Positions 11,670 through 22,776 of a stretch of DNA of 64,000 nt are shown here, piece by piece. The notes below the pieces were generated by a model. That model made no database searches. It was not told where the DNA came from and saw only the letters and a program-made list of their open reading frames with translations. Source of the DNA: Ephemerocybe angulata (taxonomy: Eukaryota > Basidiomycota > Agaricomycetes > Agaricales > Psathyrellaceae); assembly GCA_013368325.1 (NCBI GenBank), contig JAACJK010000001.1:3348001-3412000 (forward strand). Direction: 5' to 3'. A program made the position numbers and the translations under genes. Every line of letters begins with the position of its first letter. Within the stretch, counting starts at the first letter, position 1.

Positions 11670-11749
11670 AGTCCCATCAATGACATGAGAGGCATGGCTC
11701 AGGTGAACCGACTCACCTGAGCCATGCCTCTCATGTCATTGATGGGACT
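11670..11749. repeat. Perfect inverted repeat, 37-bp arms, 6-nt spacer
   Basis: Arms 11670-11706 and 11713-11749 are exact reverse complements (arm 1 starts AGTCCCATCAATGACATGAG). The spacer is ACCGAC. A hairpin of this quality could be fused terminal inverted repeats of a mobile element or a cruciform site. It lies about 75 bp upstream of the open frame of the transposase-like gene. Confidence 0.9.
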
Positions 11750-11823
11750 CAGGTGAGCCTACTTGTGCCATCATCAATGAGGCACATGCACACTCACTTG
11801 AGTCATCTAGATCCTGTCATTGA

Positions 11824-14800
11824 CATGTCGTTCATTGGAATATCCCGAAGTCTGAGGATAGCGAAGACGCATGCCATGGCCAGTGGATCGATTGGTCACC
11901 CGGGTCTGTATGGGAGACCTACAACTACAAGCTACACAACAATCCGAATGTTAAATTACCCTGGACCCCACATAGCATGGACAAGAACGGCGAATGGATT
12001 CGACTACAGCATACCGACTGTTCAATGAAGCTCGACCTCGATAACAAGCTCGAAAAAAGTGCACGTACTTGCATGAAGTGTCAAGGATTAGCCAATCATC
12101 CAGCTGTGTTAGAAATAATGGACCGAGCGGCCAAAGAGGAGCTTCCCAGCCACATGAACCACTCGTACCTCAATTCACAGCAGACGGATCGACTCGTGAG
12201 GAAGCTAGTTCGACAGGTTAAGCATCTAAGGCTAGAGGTATGTGTCTGTTCACTTCAATGTCGCTTTTATTCAGGACCTTATCTCAGGATCAAAATAACA
12301 AACGAAAGCTGCGGCGGCGCGATGGAAAGCTAGCGCATTTTGACCAGATTGTGGTATGCATTGCCCAGAAAAATCTTCGTCAAGCATCGCGCATCCTTCA
12401 TCGATCACTCAAGCGTGGCGACTCGCTTGCAAGGACCCTTGACAGACTTGTATCAGCCGCCAACGGGAAGGGAAAGGAGCGCGCCGAGTGGACGGAATAT
12501 GACCTCGATGTTGCGAACTTGATCCGTCTCGAGGGCGGACCTCGGCTCTTATATGCAATGGCGAAGTCGGACGGATACGCATCGAGAACTACTCTGGCGC
12601 GCCGGAGGCCCATCCCAGAGATCAAACCAAGCATGGGCATACCATCGGCGGCTGACGTGAGCGCCAATATCAACTCACTATTAGGCGCCCGTGGTCGCAA
12701 AGCGCCGCCTGATCCGGCAGTGGGTCAAGTCTTGATGGTCGATGACGTTTCGCTAAATGAATATTCACGATATAACGAGGCCGATAACAATGTGGTTGGC
12801 CTTTGCCGGGAACACGTAGAGCGTGCGGTTACTGATACAACAATCAACTCGATGGCTGATATCGTCCGATTGGAGACCGCCCTCGTCGAAAAGACGGTCC
12901 ACCATGGCAAGGAGGCGACCGTTGTTGCCATAGCCCCTGTTACTGGGACCGACCATTACTCCCCATCCCCGATCGTTGTATCCCCCACTTGCAAGACAGA
13001 AGACGGAAAAGGCAGTGCTATTTGGATCAAGCGGACGCTGGACACATACCATACTCATCCCTGCGGCGAAGCCGTTCACGGTCCCATCACTGCCATCGCC
13101 ACGGACGGTGCATCTCAGTTCCGCACCATGCGATTCATGCTTTGCCACTCAGAGGTCGTTGGGGAGGACACACCTGTGGGAAGGATTATATGTCAACTGA
13201 AGGGAATGAACCGACGTACGGGCGCCAATGGCCTTCTCGGGACATGTGACGTCAAGCATATCATTAAGCGCTTCGCTACACGGCTGCGATCCCAGAACGG
13301 CGTCCAAGTAAACAAATCGGAGATATACCCAGAACACATTTTCGAAGTCTTGCAGCAACTGAAGGGGATGGCCCCAGAAAAGGCGAAGCTCTTGCTCAAC
13401 CCCATCGACAAGCAGAACGTCCCAGCCGCAGTCAACCTGTTACAGACCCTCCTAGATCTGAATACATCGACACTACCAGGAGCACGCGCAACCGCCACAC
13501 CTTCGCTTCTCCGCAAGTTGGAGGACATCATATTCGTTTCCCGCGTCCTCGGACAATTCCTCCTCCCCTTCATCACTCCGAACATGTCGCTCTCTGAGCA
13601 GATCCGACACCTATCAACGTACTCCCATCTCATCACTGCATTATATCGGAAGCACCGAACAGGGTTTCTCTCTAGCCAGCTCTACGCAGACTCGCAGGCC
13701 ATCGTGAAAAATATCATATTCACGGCAGCACGGTTACAGTCCTATCAGCGAAACATCCCCTACTACATTCTTTTTGAAGGAACAGACCGCTTGGAGGGTG
13801 TTTTCTCGCATGCCCGTACACAGGACCATGCACGGAACTTCGACATACTCCAACTCGCACACAAGCTCAGCATTGGTGCTGAAATCAATGCTATCTATGA
13901 ACGGCACCCACACCTTCACCGTGGTCACAAGCGGCTTAATCTCGTGAATGCGAGGGGGATCGACCATATGAATCCTCGCTCATGGCAAGGGGACGTCAAT
14001 GTTGACAGGGTGGATATAGTCGCGGAATACAACGCGGGGCGCGAGGCGGCACTTGCAATATTGGCGGAGAAGTACGGACGCGAACATGGGTTTGACTATG
14101 ATGAGATATTCTCGAAGCCTGACCATGATCATCTGCGCCCGTTTGGGAAGTACGTGGGGATAAAGCATGTCGACGAGGAGTCGGATGATGCCGAGGATGA
14201 TGCCGAGGAGATTGATGAGGGTGTGGCTGAGGTCGATAATGGGAGTTTGGCTAGGGAGGGGGTTGCGGGCGATGGCGGGGACGAGGGTGACCATGGTGCT
14301 TCTACTGAGAACAGTATCTCCGACCCAACTGAGTTCGATGAAGGCCACGACGACGATCTCGAGGACGACCTAGGGCCTGAGATCAGTGAAACGGACTTTG
14401 ACACCATCCTGGCGCCGAACCTCAACACACCCGCTCTTGATCTCGAGGGAGCACGCCCAAGAGCTGATCCGTGGATCGAAGTGGATGGAGAGAGGTTAAA
14501 CAAGCATGTGCTTGTGGCCAAACGGCTCACGGCAACCAGCACCGCCGCGCACAAAATTACTCATCGATTTTTCCGCGTGCGCGGCGATACAACAGAATCA
14601 CTGTTGTTTGGGCGACAGAAAGGGAAGGGAAAAGGATCGGAGAGTGCATCGAGTGACGATGATGTGGATCGTATCTGGACGGGGGACCCAGGGGTTGTGC
14701 TGGTTCGATCTGGGAGGCACATATCACTTGCCGTTGCCGAGGTTCTCAATTTCCGACAAGGCTCCTCAACCACAAACCTCGGGTCGGTCCCATTCGACGA

Positions 14801-15947
14801 TGTGTACGACGAGAAGAAGAAGATTACTGTTGCTGTGCAGTTTATGGAGCTGAAGCCTACCGTTGATACATCCACCGGGGCCCTTGAATGGGTATGGACG
14901 GGCGATTATCTCAATATTGCCAAACCCTCGGATCCAGGCACGCTCACCCATAAAGAAGTTGCTCTTCGGACACCTGCACGTCACTTCTTACCTGTAGCAC
15001 CCACCAGAACTGAGGATGGATCATGGTCATTCAGCCATTCCGAGCTCGAGACTTTGCTCAGAGAGGCATGGTCTGATCTTGATCCCGAAGGCGACGCGAT
15101 CCTGTCCCAGATAAACGCGCTACCCATGGTCGATCCCACCTCCGCTCGGCTTCCAATGGTTCACCCAAATCCACCCAATACCTCCAATCCCAAATCACTC
15201 CACGTTGGGGATGCACCTGTAGACCTTGTCGCTGAGAAGCTGCCCGGCGATGCCAAGGTCCAATGCAAATTGTGCCCCCACATCGACGAGGTAAAGCAAA
15301 TGCGCAATCACGTCGCAAAGCATATCCTTTATGCCCGCCGAAATGTCACGGACCTATCGATGTACACCAGGATGGCCGTCGGAGCACTCGCCTGTGGCTG
15401 GTGTGGACAAGATAACTGCAAAACGGAAATGACCCTCAGACCTCGTCGCGCCGCTCTCATCAGTTCCAACTGCCCATATCACTACGCCGGAATGCAGTAC
15501 AAAAGTGCGAATACGTCCACAATCCGATCTCCATCTACGAATGTACCGGTTCAGTGTACCCTCTGCCCCAAACTCCCAACCGGGCAGCACCCTACGGTCT
15601 GGAAGTACAACTTCTGGAATCATATGGCGGCTTACCACGCTGATGAAGAAACCGGAGTTTTGGTCGACGTTCCAAGGGAGTTATCGGATGTCGTTCGCAT
15701 CAGACTCTACGAGGAGCTGGCAATGGATGTCGCCGAGCACCAAACCAGGGATTTTCGACAGTCTTGGGGCATCCAGAACACAGACCTTCCTGAGCCCGAC
15801 GAATATATCCCTCCACCTGCTAACTTTGGAATGCAGCTCGTGGTGCCTCCAGCAGGGGCTGAGGAAAGGAGGAAGAGGTCATTTTCTACGTTATCTATTC
15901 TCTCAAATATGTCTAGAGATGTAAAATCGGCGCGACTAGATAGTTGA
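11824..15947 (+). CDS. P-element/THAP9-like transposase candidate with C-terminal zinc fingers
   Basis: Exon 11824-12237 and exon 12288-15947 join in frame (50-bp intron; stop 15945). The true start lies upstream or is lost, because no in-frame ATG precedes ACHGQWIDWSPGS. The body has four landmarks in the order of the P/THAP9 RNase H-fold: VDDVSLNEY (about 12738), IATDGASQFR (about 13095), CDVKHIIKRFATRLRS (about 13246), and GTDRLEGVFSHAR with a following RNFDILQ (about 13780). Next comes an acidic 150-residue tract. C2H2-like zinc motifs follow: C..C with HVAKH (about 15260), CGWCGQDNC, and CTLC with NHMAAYH (about 15555-15640). From memory the sequence belongs to a widespread uncharacterised Agaricomycete family of about 1000 aa. 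The transposase assignment is inference. Confidence 0.6.
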
Positions 15948-16084
15948 GTACATCGACATTGCTTGTACCGTAGCCAGCTCCTATCTCGCTAATTGATACT
16001 CGCTTCGGCAAAAGCGGCACCGGCGATATCTCTTGTTATGGAAGGAGGACCCGTGGCACCACCACCCTTTGATTTTAGAGGGGA

Positions 16085-16498
16085 TCATGTCACGGATTGC
16101 AGCGGTGGGAGCCCCCTGAGCTCGTCGGATATGCTCAAATGCAGTGGGAGGTCTGGCCCGGTTCTACTGAACCAAGACTTGATGTGCGGGAGCCTTTCCT
16201 CGTCTTCCTGTGATTGGATTTCTGCTTCGTTCTCGGATGTCGCGGTATCCATGCTTCCCGGGCGGAAGTAGGCGAGGAGGAGGTGCGTACGTGTCCAGAG
16301 GAAAGGGGTCGTGTGCGCAATGGTTCGCCAGGGCGAACAGATTTGCGTGAGGAGAAGGGGTGCGGAGGTGCTGACCATTGCTGCGGGTTCGTGAGGGTCC
16401 AGGCATTCTATGAAGATCTGCGAGATAATTTCCGGAGGCAGGGAGCCAATTGGGGACTGAGTCGTTGCCATTTCTAGGATTTTGAAGTAGTCTGCCAT
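16085..16498 (-). pseudogene. F-box protein, N-terminal fragment
   Basis: Reads MADYFKILEMATTQSPIGSL, then PPEIISQIFIECLDP, LLLTQICSPWRTIAHTTPFLW and SWFSRTGPDLPLHLSI. This is the F-box-like start typical of Agaricomycete F-box proteins (LPpEil..IF, then C..WR.iA..TP.LW, then WL.RSg..PL). Those proteins run to about 400-600 aa; this frame stops after about 137 residues with no continuation seen, so it is probably a relic. The family's role is SCF ubiquitin-ligase substrate recognition. Confidence 0.65.
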
Positions 16499-16831
16499 TT
16501 TTTCAGTACACCAGTTTACCGAGTTCGAAGGAATTGCCACTTACGAGGTTCACTGTTCAGCCTATGCAACAAGACAAGAGACAAGCCAAGCCTTCGCAGT
16601 GGTAGAATTTGCTTCTTTCCCAACGCCGTGGATGATGGTGGAACGGGTCGAATTCAAACGACCTGTCATGCTCGAGTCATTCCACAAGACCCCGAATCTG
16701 AAGCCAGCATGCCGCACAATGTTAACTGTAGGCGACCCAGCCTGACCGAAGGTGAAAGAAAATAGATTGTTTGGAGAGCGACTTAAACGCAGGGTCGAGC
16801 TGGAGATCGCGAGGGTGGTGGACAGTTCGAA

Positions 16832-16935
16832 ACCACGTTCAAGCGGAGTTGAATGCCAAAAGCGCAGTTCAATCTCAGCACTTGGCCGAACACACACATG
16901 CCGAGAATAAGCGCCGGAGCTTCGAGTCTCGCAGA
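16832..16935 (-). repeat. Dispersed about 90-bp repeat, copy 1
   Basis: On the minus strand it reads GCGCTTATTCTCGGCATGT, TTCGGCCAAGTGCTGAGA, and CAACTCCGCTTG. It matches 33600-33665 on the plus strand with a few substitutions and a 4-5 bp indel. The flanks (16499-16830, 16936-17131) show no gene. Confidence 0.7.
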
Positions 16936-17131
16936 AGCGGCTCGAGGGATTGATAGTTTCAATGGATTGACGCAATGGATTGACGCAGCTTTATTATCAA
17001 GCAAAGTATGGCATGCATTTTTCGGTCATGGGGGAGCAAGAGAACTTGGGAGCACTGCTATAGATACATGACCTGCAACGCTCGAGCGCCCGAAGTGATG
17101 GAAGACACCAAGATATCCAGTATCTACGGTA

Positions 17132-18442
17132 CTACTTAAACTTCCACATCGATACAAGCTTGATCTCTTTAAGAGACCGCGCCGCCTTACTCAGAATCTT
17201 TTCATACTCGTCATAGGGCTTCTCCCTAAACACCTTCAGCGGCCAGCGAGCTATACCGTCGCTGTTGGTTTCCTGAGGTTGCTGATATATTGCCTCCTGC
17301 TCAATAAGCAGGCTCCGTGTAAACTCAAGAACGGGTTGGATAACGTCTAGCTTGGGAGTCCAGCCACATTTCGCAAGGTTGGCTAGAATCCGGCGGAGGG
17401 TCCTACTATGTACGCCTGCCTCTAGGATTTCCAGACGAATACTATGACCGTCATATCCTGGGTTAAACAAAGGATCGTAGAGATCCGACTTCCAAAACTG
17501 GAAGACCTCTTTATTCAAAGACGAAGAACTTTCGGCCATGGTTCTTGAGTAGATGAACCACCAGGACAGCCAATTTAGTGCTTCAAGATCGTGGAGGGGA
17601 TGGGGGTGGAAAGACCTGGGCACGTCCTGTATGCTTTCGAAAAGTAGCCTTTGCTTGATGACCTCCGCAGCCGCGAACTCGGTTGTACCCTGAAGTTGAT
17701 AAGTAGTTTGTCAGCTACTTCTCGCCCAGTAAGTGAGTAACATTAAGGTGGGACTAACTGAGAAGGAATCGTGTGAGCCTGGTTCGCTGAATGGCTTGCA
17801 GAATTCGAGATCGGAAAGTTTGCCCTTTGAGCCATATATGAGACAATTTCCTGGGCTGATGTCACGATGAATATATCCAGCCTTTCGCAGTAGTTTGAGG
17901 GCTGGGATGAGCAAAGTCGTGTATTTAGAGCACATCAGTATCAATCGATGGGAGGTCGATTAAAAGCACTCATAGACTCACCTCCAGCTATGTCAGCCAA
18001 CACATTGAAAGCGGTGTCCGCCATCATCTCGTCGTGGAACGACTTGCACACCTCCTTGAATACAATGCGCCTATGCACCCGGCGGTCGTATTGGAGAGGT
18101 ACTTCAGACATGGAACGTGCTGGGTCGGGTTCAGTGGCGTTGCTTCCGACTGGGGCGCATATGGGGTACACTGGGACACGGCCGGTGATCGTTGATGCCT
18201 TTGGCAAGGACGACAAAAATGGTATTCTTTGGGCGCGGCTTGGCAGTAGTGAAATGTTCTTCCGGCGAAAGTGGCGGCAAATTCTCCACTTGAACAGGAC
18301 CGTTTTGTTCATGCTCAACAGTGAGAAAATAGCCTTTCAGCTCGTCTTCTTCCGGCTTTGAGAGCTTGGACAGAATTTTCTTCATGATTGTCGACTCGAA
18401 CTGGGTATCCCAGACAGGCCAGAAGACTTCAAGTTTGTTCAC
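17132..18442 (-). pseudogene. FunK1-type fungal protein kinase, C-terminal part, broken at 5' side
   Basis: Minus-strand exons read PLQYDRRVHRRIVFKEV, then (after an intron ending near 17915) LLRKAGYIHRDISPGNCLIY, KLSDLEFCKPF, then (exon from 17689) GTTEFAAAEV and HPHPLHDLEALNWLSWW. The HRDIS.GN catalytic loop, the DLE metal-binding motif in place of DFG, GT.EF.A.EV and P.HDLE..NW are hallmarks of the FunK1 (Pkinase_fungal) family. The upstream part (MNKLEVFWPVWDTQFEST, about 18442) is in a different frame from the kinase segment, with no clear intron to fix it, and the N-lobe Gly loop and Lys are not seen. I therefore call it a relic. Confidence 0.7.
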
Positions 18443-18859
18443 AAATCTCTCGTTACTGAGCTTGGACGAGACGCCTTAGTAGAGCGCTGAGTGGCCGCCA
18501 CTGGGTCATTGGATTGTTTCGTGTAGGCATTACTCGACTCTGTCCATTTTTATGGCGCACAAAACACATGCAAGTATTCAGCGAGGTTAGCTTGTCAATG
18601 GCATACAGAGCCAGCCTTGCTACAAAGTCACTCACAGAATGCTAATTCCCAGTAAAGACGACATCCAGACGTGGAGTTCGAGATTGGCAAGGTCTCACAC
18701 CTCCTGGCCAAAACATTTTGTTGCTTTCAGATGCTGCATATCCCGCAGTAGCACTTACATGTCGCGTTCCGCAGTGGGCGCCTATGCGAGAGCTGCCCCA
18801 AGCGCGCTTCACGGCGATGCGTCGGCATCGGCCTCTGCCGGATCGAAGCCGTGGGACCG

Positions 18860-19375
18860 CCGTGATCGGAGCCAGTGGCAAGATAGCGGCCTCATATTCG
18901 ACGTCGTCGTCCTTCTCTACTCAAGAACACCCGCGCTCGCCCTTCCTCAAGCGCATGCAAGAATACATGCCGCGGCGCCACACCTTGCCAAACTCCCCTC
19001 GTCCCCTCCGCGACTACGTCCTCACCAATTCGGCTGCATCATCATCATCTTTTGAAGAGGATATGGCGAGCAAGGAGAGCGGTGGGAGCAAGGAAAGTGG
19101 GGAGAAGTTGCTGCAGGCCTACAACGCGGCTGTGCAGGCGCTTAAAGTCTTCCGCGATAAACATATGATTATTGTTGCGCTGTATATCATTGGGCCTGCG
19201 AGGCTCATTCAGCTTTGACTTGCTCAGCTTCGACTCCTTCGGCTGAACCATCGGCGCAACCCAGCGAGACACGGAATGCAGAGACAAGAAGTGAGGCGGA
19301 GGAAGAGGGTAAAGAAGTGTTGAAGGGCACGGGTGGGACGGATCTTGTGAGGTTTTTGAAGTCTGTGCGGGAATA
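18860..19375 (+). pseudogene. Indoleamine 2,3-dioxygenase-like C-terminal fragment, frameshifted
   Basis: One frame reads SPFLKRMQEYMPRRH, RPLRDYVL, AYNAAVQALKVFRDKHMIIV and ALYIIGPAR. After a stop at 19216-19218 another frame reads GTGGTDLVRFLKSVRE (stop 19374). These are the conserved C-terminal pieces of the IDO family (FL..Mr.YMP..H, R.yv, AYN..v.aL..fR..H..iv..YI, GTGGT.l..FLK..R). IDO cleaves the tryptophan indole ring (kynurenine path). The haem-pocket half is absent or unrecognisable and the two parts are out of frame, so it is a relic. Confidence 0.65.
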
Positions 19376-20235
19376 GACGAGGGGGGCTTTGATCCCTGTG
19401 CGTGAGGTGTAGGATATCCTCGAATTCGACGGCAACCGGTTCATGATCTTCAGCCGCCTCGCAGCTCTCATCGACATCATTCCCCTACCACTCGCCACCT
19501 CATCTCTTCCAAGATCTCCGGAGCAGCCAGGAAACAGACGCCCTGTGGATTATCTCAACATCGACATTGCTCGTGGGGCTTCCCTTTGCGCTGATTCTTG
19601 AGAAAGACGCGAATTCGAAAGAGACCGCCATAGAGCGGGATATGATGGAGCGGCATGAAGGGGTACAGGCGAGCAACTTAACCTAGTCTCTTTCCATTTC
19701 TAACATCCAACCTTTGCTTTCAGACCTCGTTGGTGGACCCTTGACCAGGCAACGCCCGTCAATCACAATGGCGGCCAGCGGCCCAGCGCTTATCATGACT
19801 ATGACTTCGGTCTATCGATTTCGTCGGTACATACTGGCTCGTAGCCATTTGGACCTTTCGGCGTTGTTCTTTTCGTTATATGCTGAACTCTCGCCCATGC
19901 TGCAGCCTCCAATTCCCATACGCCGTCGTGAATCAGGAGTCAGCAGTAAAGACCTGGCCCACGACCGTCAATCCTATCCGTTCCATCGGGAGACCAGTCG
20001 AAAGTCGAAAGTTTTGGAGTTGGGAGCTCTCACGGTGCGCTCGCTCAATCGGATGTTCCACTTACCTGCGGCTTGAGCTAACGTCGCTTCGGACGCTTCC
20101 AGGGAAGTCGATTCGACGTTCTCCCAGGCGGATCGGCTGCTGTAGCGGCTGCGGAGAAGAGATCCGGACAATGGCAAGTCTCGGGAGTAAAGCTTCTGGT
20201 GCACCCTGTCGACTCTGCTTAACCTCGCAGGGGTG
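19376..20235. other. No intact gene; possible eroded coding pieces
   Basis: Around 19425-19590 a plus-strand frame reads FDGNRFMIFSRLAALIDIIP and VDYLNIDIARGASLC, which looks once-coding but is not recognised. The remainder to 20235 has only short frames. Confidence 0.4.
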
Positions 20236-20239
20236 TGAT

Positions 20240-20440
20240 ATTTTCTAATTATTGCACCATCTTCTCGCTGTGTCCAGCCTCTAATCAAAAGGGGTCTGCC
20301 ATTTGGCGTGATCGTAATCCATCTCACCCCGGCTGACGGCGATGCCAATCCTTGGGAATGTGCTGAGTGATCATTCAAGTTTCTTTGGACTGACGAAACA
20401 AAATTGCATTCTAAATACTGGGGCAATCGCGAAATTTGCG
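20240..20440 (-). repeat. Dispersed about 200-bp repeat, copy 1
   Basis: On the minus strand it is homologous to 60475-60680 on the plus strand. Both copies share an open frame containing SVQRNLNDHSAHSQGLAS, ITPNGRPLLI and EDGAI. Confidence 0.8.
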
Positions 20441-20520
20441 GGAAATAAGCCTTATGCGGTTGGCTGATAGGCCTTCGCTGTTCCACACACACTCCTAGAA
20501 CACGTAGTTCATGAGCAGCT

Positions 20521-20527
20521 TATAAAA
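20521..20527 (+). promoter_or_regulatory. TATA box of the dehydrogenase gene
   Basis: TATAAAA lies 60 bp before the ATG at 20587, within GCTTATAAAAGGC, a normal distance for a short 5' leader. Confidence 0.7.
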
Positions 20528-20586
20528 GGCTGGCATCTCTCAGCATTGAATTCCACAAATCTCCTGCCTTCCCTCGCCCAGCTGCC

Positions 20587-21878
20587 ATGGCCCCCACAGA
20601 ACAGAAAGCTCTCCTTCTCGAGAAGAAGTTCGGCGATCTCGTATTGAACACCTCCTGGCCCGTACCCAAGCCCAAGAAGGACGAAGTCCTTGTCAAAATT
20701 CAGTCCGCGGCGCTTAACCCGTGCGACTGGAAGATCCAGAAGTATGGAATCCTTGTCACGAATTTCCCCGCCATACTTGGCTCGGACATTGCTGGAGATG
20801 TTGTTGAGGTCGGGGAAGGAGTTTCGAACTTCGCAGTCGGCGATAGAGTGTGCGTAACGGCTGGAGTATTCTGGCCATGTCCAGCTAATCAATGAGTTTT
20901 CTATGTTCCAGGTTCTTCCAAGGGCTATATTTCCAGAACGAGACACCTGGGTTTCAGCAATATGCTACTGCTGATGTATTTACTTTGGCAAAGGTGACAA
21001 GGATGTTCCTTGCTATCGCTGTTTATGCTGACCCATGTTCGGGTAGATTCCTGACAACGTAACTTACGAGGAAGCGTCCAGCATCCCTGTTGGATTCACG
21101 GCAGCCTATGTTGGTCTCTACAACAGCACCCCAGGCAAAGGACTTGGATACGATGTGCCGATCACCCCCGAAGCCAAGGGCAAGTACGCCGGCGTACCTC
21201 TCATTGTCCTCGGTGGATCAAGCTCTGTCGGCCAGTATGGTACGTATTCCTGACCTCACCCCGACAATTGTGAATGGAAGCTGATTCAAAAATGGCGACC
21301 CTTCTCAGGCATCCAACTTGGGAAGCTCTCTGGCTTCAGCCCCATCATTACTACCTCATCCCTTAAGCACGCCGAGTTTCTCAGATCCCTAGGCGCCACG
21401 CACGTACTCGACCGAAACGCGCCTCTGACTGCTGAGACAATCAAGAGTATCACAGACCTACCAGTCCAAGTTATACTTGACGGAATTTCTACTGTCGAAA
21501 CTCAAAAAGTTGGCTTTGACCTTCTCGGATCGGGTGGAGGGATCGCCACTGTCCTTCAGCCCGAGCCGGACCTGGAGGAACGGGCGCCAAACGAGAACAA
21601 GAGGTTCGCTTGGGTCATGGGCGACAAGGTTCTGCCGCACAACGTACAGCTTCTGCGTGACGTCTATGCGCAGTTTACGGAGCTCTTGGAGAAGGGTGAC
21701 ATCAAGGTCTGCAATGCTTAGTTCTCTTTAGTTGGTCCCGGCTAACCATCTATTCTAGCCGAATCGAGTGGAAGTGATCCCTGGTGGCCTCAACGGAGTT
21801 GTTGAGGGGCTGACGAGGTTACGGGAGAACAATATTTCTGGAGTGAAACTCGTTGTTCGTCCGCAAGAAACCAATTGA
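20587..21878 (+). CDS. Medium-chain dehydrogenase/enoyl-reductase (zinc-independent MDR)
   Basis: Five exons fit in frame: 20587-20849, 20912-20993, 21047-21239, 21309-21706 and 21759-21878, giving 351 aa. The N-terminal GroES-like domain shows LVKIQSAALNPCDWKIQKYG, LGSDIAGDVVEVGEGVSNF and VGDRVFFQG; the nucleotide-binding Rossmann part shows VPLIVLGGSSSVGQY and GIQLGKLSG. The usual catalytic zinc Cys/His pair and the four-Cys structural zinc lobe are absent, pointing to the NAD(P)H-dependent quinone-oxidoreductase/enoyl-reductase branch (fungal trans-enoyl reductase-like proteins). The likely reaction is NADPH-dependent reduction of an activated C=C; the substrate is unknown. No PKS neighbour is present, so a stand-alone oxidoreductase role fits best. 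It has an ordinary promoter and looks like the only conventional metabolic gene here. Confidence 0.88.
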
Positions 21879-22445
21879 AATACGGAGAAAATGGCGACGA
21901 ACTCTTCAGTTTATACTATTTTGAGCGTGCAGATCCGGGCATGGGCCGTAGCGTTACGCTGGGCTGACTAAAATGAATCCGCTATCAACACATATACCCT
22001 CGCTCAATATTCCTACAACACCGCTGTTCTGGATGGGGCTTCAGCTCCATTGGAAAGCTACGCGTTGACTGAAAATGTGCCCAGATGGGCTCAGTGTGAA
22101 TGCCGAAGCGAGGCCGTTACTGGTTCCTGTGATGGGCGCCTAAAAGACCGTGACCCAGGAGATTCTCACCATCTATTCAGACTTGGCATAATAACTCCCT
22201 TCGTTTCATCCTCGCCGAGAAGGGAGGGGTTCTGCCTCGGGGTCCGGTCCACCTGAGCACGGATCTCCTTCTCGATGGAAAACGATTTGCAGTGATCCTC
22301 TTGAAGGACGAGCGCCTAGCGCTTCGTGAGCTGACTTACTCAGACTGTAATCGTCGGCTTCCCATCAAAATACCGAGATGGGCTTGCCATTTTTTGTTCC
22401 CAAGTCGGGCCAATCGTTTTGGAGCCTTTCTGTGAATGCGATGCA
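21879..22445. other. No gene seen
   Basis: Spacer between the dehydrogenase and the promoter of the first NACHT gene. Frames are short, with no recognisable domain. Confidence 0.5.
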
Positions 22446-22500
22446 ATTTAAGCGCCCATCATCTTATCAAATATCATAGTATAATAAACACATATAAAAG
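22446..22500 (+). promoter_or_regulatory. NACHT-family upstream element and TATA (N1)
   Basis: 22446-22469 contains TTTAAGCGCCCATCA followed by TCTTATCA; TATAAAAG follows at 22493-22500. The same block lies upstream of all five NACHT genes in the window. Here it ends 308 bp before the ATG. Confidence 0.65.
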
Positions 22501-22776
22501 CGCATAGAAAGGAGATTAAGGGTGAAAGAGAATGGAAAACGCGAAAAAGTCTATGAGAGGTAGTTGTGCACGAGTGACTGGAGCAATTATCGAGCTCTGC
22601 TATCTATGCTATCTCGAGGGCCTGTTTTACCAATTTGGGGGCAAGCGCCTCGTTGCCGCAATGAGGCTTGTTCCTAAATGGTTCTGGTGCGGCATGTCAG
22701 CATCTCACGGCCCTGACAGGCCTCAAGGCGTCTTCTACCTAACCTCCATCTGCCCCCTGCCAGCACTCCATCGAGG

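Noticed and set aside
22140..22400. Possible glutathione-transferase-like fragment (LTIYSDLA)
   Set aside because: Only a few residues match and stops follow at once; not enough to support a call.
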